Origin: Papaver somniferum
Taxonomy: Eukaryota; Streptophyta; Magnoliopsida; Ranunculales; Papaveraceae
NCBI RefSeq assembly: GCF_003573695.1
Contig: NC_039365.1
Coordinates: 80,983,082-81,047,081 of the forward strand
Direction of reading: 5' to 3'
Length of the DNA: 64,000 nt
Of the stretch, positions 46,590 to 56,077 are shown piece by piece (within the stretch, counting starts at the first letter, position 1; every line of letters starts with the position of its first letter). The translations under genes and the position numbers were made by a program. The notes under the pieces are model-generated. The model was not told where the DNA came from and ran no database searches. It worked only from the letters and a program-made list of their open reading frames with translations.

Positions 46590-47141
46590 GAGCAACTGCA
46601 GTGGTGCGATCAAAACCAAAGATCAAAGATCAAAAAAAAGACCAAAATTTGGGTTTAGTCCGTGGTGTGACGCAACGGTACATGATCAAAATTTCGTCAG
46701 GCGGACTTTAAAAGTCCGCCCCATTAAAATTCCATCAGGCGGACTTTAAAAGTCCGCCCCATCCTTTATAAATTTTAACAGGCGGACTTTAAAAGTCCGC
46801 CTCACTAAAATTCCATCAGGCGGACTTTAAAAGTCCACCCCTCTCTTTGCAAATTTTAACAGGCGGACTTTAAAAGTCCGCCTCATTCCTTTTTTTTTTA
46901 TTTAATTAAAATTTCGTCGGGCGTAATTTAAATCTCCGCCAGTTAACAAGCGTACTTTAAATTTACGCCCAGCAACAAGCGTACTTTAAATTTACGCCCG
47001 ACTATAATAGAATTTGGGATTTGGTCGCGACCATATTTGGTCTGAAATTTGATCTTTGGTCCAAATTTGATCTTTACTCCGTCCCACTGTGTTACGATCT
47101 CATCCCATAAATTTGGTTATACTCGCCCACTGTGGATGCTC
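46590..47141. mobile_element. MITE (PIF/Harbinger-like) with internal hairpin array
   Basis: Inverted ends GAGCAACTGCAGTGG...CCACTGTGGATGCTC flanked by TTA on both sides (46587-46589, 47142-47144), a 3-bp duplication typical of Harbinger/Tourist elements. 552 bp, no coding. The interior holds five hairpins of the type GGCGGACTT...AAGTCCGCC and three related ones. Confidence 0.75.
46700..46985. repeat. Array of palindromic 21-bp units
   Basis: Near-palindromes with 9-bp arms GGCGGACTT / AAGTCCGCC at 46700, 46738, 46781, 46819 (one arm base changed) and 46862, separated by two alternating spacers. They are followed by diverged units with cores GTAATTTAAAT and, twice, GTACTTTAAATTTACGCC up to about 46999. 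Confidence 0.88.
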
Positions 47142-47153
47142 TTAAAAGAGTTA

Positions 47154-48530
47154 AAGCGGTGGGATATATATATCCTGGGCCAGGATTCCCGGCTAAATTG
47201 GGGTTTATCCCAATTAATTTAGACCTACATTACAGGATAGAAATTTTTTTTTAAGAGATAAAGCTACCAACTTATCCTTCATCAAATACTAATATTATAA
47301 ATGTGTCCCCATTAAATCCTAATAGTAAAATTAAAAACTAAAATCAAAATCATAAAGCTAAAATCATAAAATTAAAAATTAAAATCAAAATCATAAAATC
47401 ATAAAATCAAAAATTAAAATCAAAATCAAATCCATTTCCATCTCCACTTCAACTAATTCTTCTTCTTTTCTTCTCAATTCAATCCTCTAAACTAGGTTTT
47501 AGTAACATGCAATCGCTCAAAAATTGAAAATTTTGAAATCAAATTTTTCCGGGTTTACCAGAATCGGTTAACGTTAATGTATATGGATCTGATTGCAAAT
47601 AGAAACAGTTTATGTTCAAGCCCACAAAGACCGATTGTCCTTGATATGTTTTCTGGTTCGAGAAATTTGAACCAGAATCGGTCAATGTTAATGTCCACAT
47701 AGCCCGATTCAGTTACACTAGGGATAACCATTTTTCTGTAACTATTTTTTGTTGGAATCAGATTATATGTGCGTCCATAAAAACTGATGGTGTACCATTT
47801 GAATTCATAACTGCTTAGCCCATAATCGGATTACATTAGCACTTATAAAAACCGATTGTTGATGTATAATGCTAGAATCGGATTTTATATGTGTCGAGTA
47901 AATCGATTGTTGTAAGAAAAAATTCCAATTTTTCTGTATCTTTTTTTTTATTTGAATCGGATTACATGAGCACTTTTATAAACCGATTCCTATTATGCAA
48001 TGTTAATAATCGGTTTTTATGTGTGCATCGTGTAAACCGATTCCAGTTATACCCGAATTAAAAATGAGTATCAGTATGATTTTACACAATTTCAAAACGA
48101 GCATGATTTCATACTCGATCTCAAAATGAGTATGAAATTTATACACGAACTGAAATTGAGTATGAAATCATACTCATTTTCAGATCGAGTATGAAATTTT
48201 TTTCTTCCAATAATCGGTTTTTTGTTTACATGTGTAAAAACCGATTCTGTTTTTTTTTTTTGGTGAATTGAAAAAGTCAAACCAAAATCGTCTTATGGGA
48301 ACATGAACATATACCAATCTGGTTTGATTTTTTTTCTTAAAAATAAAAAATAAAAAATAAAAAAATCATGTTTTGATGATGAATCAAGATTAGTTTTCTA
48401 ACTTATTTTCACTAAACATCAATTGATCATCCAATTAACACTAATTAATTAGGGGTAAATTAGAAACGCGCAATTGGGGGATATGGAAACTAATTGGGGG
48501 ATATGAATTACTTCCCCCAACCAAAGGTGC
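47154..48530. other. Non-coding region with AATCGG/CCGATT pairs
   Basis: No gene. From 47565 to 48245 the hexamers AATCGG and CCGATT recur as inverted pairs about 25-40 bases apart. A second small palindrome family (GAGTATGAAATCATACTC and variants) lies at 48063-48200. A candidate unclassified element, ends not found. Confidence 0.5.
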
Positions 48531-48535
48531 CTGCT

Positions 48536-48575
48536 AAGGGGTGTTTTTAGACCGAAAATACTAAAACACCCTTAG
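48536..48575. repeat. Imperfect inverted repeat
   Basis: AAGGGGTGTTTTTAG (48536-48550) and CTAAAACACCCTTAG (48561-48575) pair with two single-base bulges. It lies about 200 bp upstream of the first gene of the Mutator-like region and may be near that element's edge. Confidence 0.5.
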
Positions 48576-48772
48576 ATTAATTAAAAAACATTATGAAAAG
48601 ACTGTTATACCCTTTCAACTAAAACATAAAATCAAAAACCAAATCAAATATCCCCCATTTATCTATCAGTTCTGGCATTCTCAGTTAGGGTTAGGTTTCG
48701 AATTTTTTTTCTTCATCTTCTTCATCGTTCGCACCATCGTTCTTCATCGTCGATTAAAACCAACCCATAAGA

Positions 48773-51700
48773 ATGCCTCCACGAAAGAAATCAGATGCCC
48801 AATCGAAATCAAAATCGGTTGCTCAACAGAAATTAGAGAAAAGGCTTGCTTTGATTGCTCAAGAGCAAGAACACGAAGAACAAGAGTTATCGGACGATCA
48901 ACTACTCAGAAATATGGATTCTGTGAGAAGGTAAGTCATTTAAAACTGTTTAATTAGTGTTTCAATCGATTTGTAGCTATGGGTTTAGGTCAAAATCGCG
49001 AAACCCTAACTGAAACAGTTGAGGTTCAGTAGTTCCGACACTCAATTTCGTATGAATACCACACGAAAAATCAGTACCGGAATTCAATCTAGGATGAAGA
49101 CCACACTGGTAGTCAATTCCAGCATCTAACTTAGGTTGAAGACCGCACCGGAACTTAGTTTCAGCATTGTATTTAGGATGAACACCACTTATGAACCTAG
49201 TACCGGCATTGATTTGAACTTTTACGAGTACGTCGGTAGTAAGCTTCTAATAAACAGAAAATCCTAGGATTTTTTTATTTGTACCGGCATACATTTTAGG
49301 TTAGATTCCAGAAACTTTAGAACTACTATCGGCGTCCGCGACAATTTTTTTTGAATGCCAGTACTGTGTTCCCGCGTTTGTTTTTATTTTACTTAGATGC
49401 CGGTACTGGTGTTTTCTTATCCAGGAATTTCCTATAGTGTACCGGCATCCTAGAAATTTATTTGTCAATGCCGGTAGTTATTACCGACATGTAATCGTTT
49501 GAATTTACCATGCCGGTATTAGCTCCCGGCATGTTCGATACTTTTTTTCAGTATGCCGGTAGTGATGATTCTATGTCGTGATGTGGTGTATCGATGCCGG
49601 TATTAGAAATGAAAGTTAGTTGTCTTATATTTATTTCGTGCTTCTTTTGAAATAGATCTAAAGCAAAGGAGGTTAACAAAGGAAAAGCTAAAGATGATGT
49701 CACTAAGAAAAGAAGGAAGGAACATCTTGATACTCCTCAGTCTCTGCCTCTTCGAGGGAAAAACAAAAAGTGTTTGGGTGCTGAAACAAGAGGGGAAATT
49801 TTGGAGAGTGGTCGTGATCGTAGTAAAATCGTAATCTGTGAATCTACCGGAGTTGTTGAGGAGGAAGATGAGCAAGATGAAGAGGAAAGTGAGGAGGAAG
49901 ATAATGAGATTTATCCAACTCAATTAGCAAACCAAAGCCAAGGAGTAGTGGAACAAGGTGGTCCATGTCAACAACCCACACAAGGCAAGGAGAAAGGCAA
50001 AGGTAAAGGCAAAGTAAAAGTTAAAGGTTCGCACCTTCCTCATATTGATGACATGATACCTGACCTTGATCGTGGTAGAATTTGGGGCACATCTTCTTTT
50101 GATCCGGGGTATCTATTTGGCTATAAGGACTCGTGGGCTCGTACTACATATCATACCTATGTAAGAATTTCCATCTCGTGCATATGTATTGTTTTGTATT
50201 TATACAAAATCTCTTAATCATATTATCTCCTAATTGTAGGATTATAAGAAGGCTGTGCGTGTTTGCCAAAACCAAGCCGCGACTCATTGGGATTTGTCTA
50301 AGGAGCATGAAGAGATCCAAGACATAGTCAAGGATTTTAGTCTATATCCTTTGGTTGAAAATTATGTGAAGCCAGATATGGTGACAGTCAATTGCTTCGT
50401 CGAAAGGTATCATGGTGAAACTGATACCATGCACTTCCCGTTTGGGGAGATGACCTTGATCCTTGATGATGCTCAGAACATTCTAGGCTTGGATGTTTTC
50501 GGCAAATCAATTGCAGAATGAGACGATCATTCTTTTGAGCTACAATGGACGAAGTTGCACGAGCTTACTAACAAGTTGCTTGGTTGGGACTACAAAACTT
50601 CTGTGGAAAGCTTCTATGTATCTAAGGTTAGTAGGACAAAGACCATCAAGCTGACCCTGCTTAAGGAGAAGTTTAAAAATACAAAGAAAAGAAGTTTGAA
50701 GGATGGATGGGACCCCACACAGATTCGTTATACATCCGCTGTGTGCACCGTTGGAAGAGGTATTAGGGTATTAGGGTATTCCCTGACACTAGTAGCAACA
50801 GGGTTAGTGAAAACTACCTTCAGTACTTGGATCCGTTGGAAGAGGTATTTACCTATTCATGGGGCACCGTGGCAATGGCACATTTTATGACGGAGATGAG
50901 AAGGGCCTCTAAGGCGGTTGCAAACCAATTTTTTGGGAATTTCACTCTACTCCAGGTATTTTTGTTTTTAAACTTATGTTCTTATTTATATTGTTCACAT
51001 GTACCCTTATCATGAATTTAGAAACAAAATTTACTGATTTTTATATGTATCATTTCACATTCGTATAGGTGTGGGCTTATGAACATTTCTCAACATTGTT
51101 CAAGGACAACCCCTTCTTTAAGTTTATTCCTTAATGACCCCGAGGATCCTAGATCCAAGAGATACGAGTTCAACAGCCATCCGAAGCCCGGTAACAATCA
51201 TCGACTGGCAGAAATGAGATTGGCTCTGGACGCGATGACTAACAAAGATGTTGTGTTCGACCCTTACAAGGAGGCTAGAGAGAACCGCCAATACAAGTGG
51301 TTTTATAACGTTGCACTTTACCAAGGGCCTTTGTTCCACCCAAAGGGATACGTTATGGTTGATCCTCGACGTGTGATGCGGCAACTTGGATACAAGCAAT
51401 TACCTAGATGCATGACAGCCTCTCATGAAAGGTATATTCTTGATTTTTCTCAGTGCATGACAAGTTCCACAAAGTTTAGGGTAGAGTATGATCCAACTCC
51501 AGAACCAACACATTGGAGGGATAGGGAACCACGTCGTTTGGTAGATGCTACTAATTAGGAGCCTGTGAACAACGGTGATGAAGCCGAACCAACCTACATT
51601 GATGATTACTTGGAATGGTCACATCCTTTTGTCGTGCGCCCGGAAGACGTCGAAGTTCCATCCCAGAAAAACCTCCCGTTCCAACTCCTATAGAGGCACC

Positions 51701-52015
51701 ACCTACGATGACCCAACTTAATAAGACCGTTGGATTGCTAGTAAGTATTGTTAATTGCTTACTTGTTTAATATATACATAATTTTATAATTAGCATATAT
51801 ACACTAATTATGTGTTGTATATATGAAACTAGCGGTGTCGGCTTGGCCAGTTAAAGAAGATGTTAGGTTGCAAGTACAAGGAAGGAGAGGTGTTATCCTT
51901 TGAAAAAATGAAGGAATTCGTGGAAAAACTTGATAAAATTGAAGACCCAAGTGAAAGAACTTTGTTTGGGGAAATAAAGAAGGTGCCCATTTCCAAGAAG
52001 CAAAATACCAAGTGA
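48773..52015 (+). pseudogene. Plant-mobile-domain gene 1 (PMD), six or more exons
   Basis: Exon 1 48773-48930 (MPPRKKSDAQSKSKSV, basic), exon 2 49656-50160 (acidic and Lys-rich, ending YKDSWARTTYHTY), exon 3 50240-50955, exon 4 51069-about 51700, last exon 51833-52015 (RCRLGQLKKMLGCKYKEGEV). Introns are GT-AG and phases fit for exons 1-3. The PMD hallmark HFPFGEMTLILDDAQNILGL is in exon 3. A TGA at 50519 stops the frame just after it, an expanded GGGTATTA repeat near 50763-50783 shifts the frame, and further breaks occur in exon 4 (stop near 51135). PMD proteins are plant nuclear factors of the MAIN/MAIL type and are often carried by transposons. The paralogue at 56078 has the same exon plan. 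Confidence 0.75.
49030..49615. promoter_or_regulatory. CCGGCAT motif cluster i (intron 1 of PMD gene 1)
   Basis: At least nine exact CCGGCAT/ATGCCGG cores, e.g. TACCGGCATT (49201), ATGCCGGTACT (49397), and facing pairs such as ATGCCGGTAGTTATTACCGA (49468) and ATGCCGGTATT...CCCGGCATG (49509-49532). Decayed copies (TCGGTA, CCGACA, CCAGCAT) lie between. Confidence 0.85.
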
Positions 52016-52249
52016 TGAATTCTATAGTTGTGTTTCGTTATTTGGATGGTGGTTGTTATGTTTTGAACAATTTCTAACTTTGTTGAACTCTATAGTTGTG
52101 TTTTTGGTTGAACTATTTATTTGTTTGGTTTACTTTTGGTTTATGATACTTTGATGAAGAACATTTAAGCACGATTCAGTTGTTTGGTTTATGTTGATCA
52201 TGTTTAGATTTCTAGTAAAATGTTGTCTCTGTAAGTTTTCTTTACACAA

Positions 52250-52545
52250 GAAGCGCCGGCATTCAAATGTTTAAGTTCCACAACACTGGTACTGGTTCCG
52301 TCATTAAAATCAATTTAAATTCTATGCCGCCATTTGAACCGGAATGGAACAATTTACTCCAAAACCATGTCGGGCACAATGGATGAAAATGACCAAGTTT
52401 CTGTGTAGATTATGTGTAGTTCCGGCATTGAAAAATTATTGAATCTACGTCGTAATTCTGATTTTCTTACTCTTGCATAGTTTTGCATAATTCCGGCATT
52501 GGATTTTGATAAATATACTATGCCGGTATTGTTTATAAATAGGTT
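52250..52545. promoter_or_regulatory. CCGGCAT motif cluster ii
   Basis: Between the 3' ends of PMD gene 1 and the zinc-finger gene. Cores at 52256, about 52428, about 52491 and 52522, plus degenerate forms. Confidence 0.8.
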
Positions 52546-52657
52546 ACGAATGCTCTATTAATTTCATTCTTAGATAATCTATTACATTAGATATCAAACT
52601 TTAAATTAAAACATACTAAAACATGGTAATGAAGCACTTTTGGTTTAAGATGATCTC

Positions 52658-53194
52658 CTATTTAGTAATCCATCCCTTTTCAACAATTGCGGAACCTTTG
52701 AGCCTTTCGCGAATCTCTTCGAAGACATCGTCCGGAAGGGGGGTGTCAAGGACCATATTCATTGGTTTTTCTTCTCTTTCAACATATTCCTTTCCCTTCA
52801 TATAACACCCATCACACCCATCGATAGGCTTGCATTGGCCCTTGTGGTTTTCTCTTGATTCTGCTAGTTCAACAGCTTTGTCAAACCATTAAAACTCATC
52901 GCACTTTGGGTAATTCAAACACCTTAGAAACATTCTTCCATTTTTAGCATCATCAGTTTTTGTAATCCAAAACCGGCGTGTCCCATCACAGCTTCTACAC
53001 TTTGAATAGATAACAGGACAGTCCATGGCTAGATGAGAAGGTGACTTGCAAATTTGACACCTGCAATGATGATTCTGTAAGAGAAGATTATATTAGTTAT
53101 GCGTCATAGTAGTGAAGATTTTAACTGTCCATATATTGTTAGTAATGTTCAATCTACTTACTTTGCAACTAGAGCTTGATGATGAATCTCCCAT
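52658..53194 (-). pseudogene. CCHC zinc-knuckle plus GRF zinc-finger gene
   Basis: Two exons: 53194-53162 (MGDSSSSSSCK, donor GTAAGT) and 53074-52658 (acceptor CTCTTACAG). Phase is preserved across the intron, giving about 149 codons. The second exon opens with a knuckle CQICKSPSHLAMDC, then a GRF-type finger CRSCDGTRRFW...GRMFLRCLNYPKC, followed by a Cys-rich CKPIDGCDGCYMKG and an acidic tail. GRF fingers bind single-stranded nucleic acid in several DNA-repair proteins. One in-frame TAA (52889-52891) sits where the finger normally has an aromatic residue (EF*WFD). Otherwise the gene is clean. It faces the Myb/SANT-like gene head to head and PMD gene 1 tail to tail. Confidence 0.75.
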
Positions 53195-53369
53195 CGCTTG
53201 TGAACTTCAACCATGCTTGATTCATCTATTTCTTTAGAGAAGGATTTTTGTTATTTGGTGGGTGCTTTGTGTTTATTTTTCCAAAGGAATGGGAGGTATT
53301 ATATACAAATGAATCTCCAACGGTCTTATTTTTCAAAAAACTAGCCGTTTTTTTTTTTGAATTCACAAA

Positions 53370-53575
53370 TACCGGCATTCGCAATAATATACGCAATGTC
53401 GGTATATCGTACCGGCACTAAACCATGTTGTTCAACCATGCCGGTAATAGTTGTGTATTTCTCTGTGAAGAAATTCACTTGTTCCGGCATAAACATCTAG
53501 CGGTAAACTATACCGGTACTGGGGGCCGGCATCCTATGTCACATTTACTTCTATGCCAGAGTTTGGGTGATTTCA
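53370..53575. promoter_or_regulatory. CCGGCAT motif cluster iii (between divergent genes)
   Basis: Cores at about 53373, 53437, 53485 and 53526 with variants TGTCGGTA and TACCGGCAC, in the gap between the divergent zinc-finger and Myb/SANT-like genes, where both promoters should lie. Confidence 0.82.
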
Positions 53576-53750
53576 AAAAAACTAGTCGTTGAGGTTTTTC
53601 TCTATATAAGGAGAGCTAATACTTAGACCCCAAAGCCCAAAACTCGTGTGTTCTTATATATCTCCTTGAGCCTCTTAACTTAGAAACCCTAAACCATAGT
53701 ATAATCATCTACAAATAGCTTAGTATAGTACCTAATCCCACATACAACAA

Positions 53751-54238
53751 ATGGCATCGTTCGACTCTGAGGAAGACTTAGAAATCACCCCAAGAATGGT
53801 ATGCCGAAACTCGTCCTTCAACTATAGATAATAGCACGCGGGATTCCATGTGGTTGAATATTTTTAATAAATTTTTTCACGATTACGGTAACCCGAAAGG
53901 AAGAACTGCTCAACAAATCGAGCAACGACACGACATCATCCTAAATGCGGTGATTGAGTATCTAAAAATGAAACACCGGATCGATCACGCTACCAGCAAT
54001 AGATTTTCCCCTCAACAAATTGTAAGTATCTTTATGATAAATTTGACACAATCCACTGTTTTTCAAATTTTATGTAACAAACTAAGTTTTTGTGTTGTTT
54101 TTGTAGCATGAAGCCGTGAAAACGCGTTACTTACAGGAAACGGGAGAAGCATTCATGTTTGATGCCAACGTGAACCACATTGTAAGCAAAGTCACGGAGT
54201 ACCACCAACTGGGTGAATCAGAGACCGATTCTTCCTAA
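53751..54238 (+). pseudogene. Myb/SANT-like accessory gene
   Basis: ATG at 53751 (MASFDSEEDLEITP), then a one-base frame loss near 53795 into EWYAETRPSTIDNS and SMWLNIFNKFFHDYGNPKGR. The exon ends at 54021 (GTAAGT) and resumes at 54107 (TTTTTGTAG|CAT) with HEAVKTRYLQETGEAFMFDA, ending TAA at 54236. The pattern W..I...F......NPKGRTAQQIEQR, then a Tyr-x5-G-x-x-F element, resembles the Myb/SANT-like ORFs (No-apical-meristem-associated type) carried by plant DNA transposons, which bind DNA. The single frameshift is the only break seen. Assignment rests on spacing of a few residues, so another small DNA-binding fold is possible. Confidence 0.6.
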
Positions 54239-54294
54239 GAATATTGATAGGTTTAGTGGTATTTGGTTAGGTTTTTAGGGTAGTTTTTGGTAAG

Positions 54295-54415
54295 GTTTTG
54301 TGTGTACATCTCTATGTAAACCCTCACGAGACTAAACTTCTCCACTTGGGTCACCAAGTGGTTTAAAGGCTTGATGCACGTGCTAAGTGCATTCTTGCTT
54401 CCTGCGACAAGGATT
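54295..54415 (+). ncRNA. Multi-hairpin conserved RNA block, copy 3
   Basis: Downstream of the Myb/SANT-like gene. Hairpins: TACAT-CTCT-ATGTA (54305-54318), GAGA-CTAAACT-TCTC (54328-54342), CCACTTG-GGTCAC-CAAGTGG (54342-54361) and ATGCAC-GTGCTAA-GTGCAT (54374-54392). Flanking text GGTTTTGTG.GTACA, GTAAACCCTC and GGTTTAAAGGCTTG matches the copies in elements A and B. Confidence 0.5.
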
Positions 54416-54429
54416 ACATTTGAAATAAA

Positions 54430-54722
54430 TTATAGTTCCGACTTACATCGTTAACATAATTCAATATTGTTATATCTCCGGCATGGAAACTATATATTAT
54501 TTTATGCCGGAATTTGGTGTCAAAATTCTGTGTGCAATAAACCATGTTCCGTCTTTGAATTTAAATACAATACTATGCCGGTCTACACTACCGGCATGGT
54601 CGAACATCTTCCGTTCACTGCCGGAATTGAACATTCAATGCATAACGGCTATTTTTTTAAACCATAAACCAGTAAAGACCATTTTCGGCGTGGGATTTAA
54701 GTTACTGACAATGTCGGAATGA
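54430..54722. promoter_or_regulatory. CCGGCAT motif cluster iv
   Basis: Cores at about 54479, 54503, 54573 and 54592, including the facing pair ATGCCGGTC..ACTACCGGCATGG, between the Myb/SANT-like and coiled-coil genes. Confidence 0.8.
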
Positions 54723-54829
54723 TAAAGTGGAAAAGAGACGTTGTGTCCTCATCTATTTAAAGTGGATACACCTATTGCAGTTGATACCTAAAAAAAATAA
54801 AAAATAGGTGAGCTCCAATACATTATCTG

Positions 54830-55447
54830 ATGGCAAATCAATCACCAACTACCGATTTCAGAGAATTTTTATATGAAAAAAAATTATCCACTCCGATAGG
54901 GAATCAATCATCATCCACCACCAACTCAATTCCCATGATACTAGAAAAACTTATAAGGAAGGAGCAAACCACCAAGTCACTCGCTGCAATGGAAGAAGAG
55001 ATACTTAGAAGGAAAAGAGTAGAAGAAGAGGCAGCAATAGAAGCAAAATATCGCAAAGAAACTAAAGAGATATACGAACGTGTAAAACAAACGAAGATAG
55101 AAGAGGATGTTGAGGATGAAACCCAATGGATTAAAAATTACTACATAGTATCGGATCTCCCGGAAGATCACCGCCCTTCAAACCTTTTTTGAGGTCTTGT
55201 TGAGGATGGTCCTTATGTGTCGAAGTTTGTGGACGGTAAGTGCAAGAAACGCAAAATGGATTACGGGGATGTAGTTGTAGCGAATCGCACAATTGCCCTC
55301 ATAAAATTATGTCGCAAATACAACGAGTTTCTCGCAAGATTCAGAGGGAATAGTTATCAAGATCATGATGCATATACCAACCGGAGAAAAGAGCCTTTTA
55401 GGAATTTCGAAGCTACTTTGTTTCTTGAATCTCGTTCCAAGAAATGA
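54830..55447 (+). pseudogene. Coiled-coil accessory gene, one premature stop
   Basis: A single-exon frame of 205 codons from MANQSPTTDFREFLY to SRSKK, interrupted only by TGA at 55190-55192. Residues about 43-97 are a strongly charged heptad-like helix (KEQTTKSLAAMEEEILRRKR, then KETKEIYERVKQTKIEED). The C-terminal third is basic (CKKRKMDYGDVVV, KLCRKYNEFLARFRGN). I recognise no family. Small coiled-coil ORFs beside Myb/SANT-like ORFs are common in transposons, but function is unknown. Confidence 0.55.
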
Positions 55448-55614
55448 TGTTAGTTGCAATTAGCTTAAGATCTTTCATTTCATGTGTAACGTTGTTTATG
55501 CGGTTAATGTTTCTAATTTTGTTTCTTTAAGATTATTATGAGGGCATGTTTGGGTTAATGTTATTTATTTCCTTAAGATTATGTAGTTAATGTTGTTTTT
55601 TTCCTTAAGTTTAT

Positions 55615-55750
55615 TTCCAGTGCCGACATTGAAAAAGAACCAAATACTATACCGTTACAAGTGCCGGTGTTGTAGACACAATTAAAACTTATTGTCAGAA
55701 TTCCGGCATAGAATTGTATCAAATGTCCATGCCGGAATTATGACTGTTAC
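55615..55750. promoter_or_regulatory. CCGGCAT motif cluster v
   Basis: TTCCGGCATAG (about 55700) and CATGCCGGAATT (about 55730), plus TGCCGACATT and AGTGCCGGTG, upstream of PMD gene 2. Confidence 0.72.
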
Positions 55751-56077
55751 AAATCCAATTTATGTGGCAGTTACAAACCCCTTAATTCCACTTATGAAAG
55801 TTCGACAACTAATTCTAACTCCTTATTCTTCTCCATTGTAACTGTCGCACCAATTATCCCCCATTCTAACCATTATAAAATCCCTCATTCCATTTATGTG
55901 ACGGCTATAAACTCCATTATTACATAAAATTGACGGTTATAGAATGGAAACGGTTTCATCTTTCAATTTATTTTCTTTCACTTTGCAATTCCAAAAGAAC
56001 TTCCAAAATTACTAAACTCCATTATTTGGTTTCATCCTCTGAACCAAATTCATTTAATTCTTCAAACCCAAAAAAGA

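Noticed and set aside
46700..46985. Regular short repeats with spacers resembling a CRISPR array
   Set aside because: Units are hairpins inside a MITE with inverted ends and a TTA duplication in a plant genome; spacers are two alternating sequences rather than unique ones.
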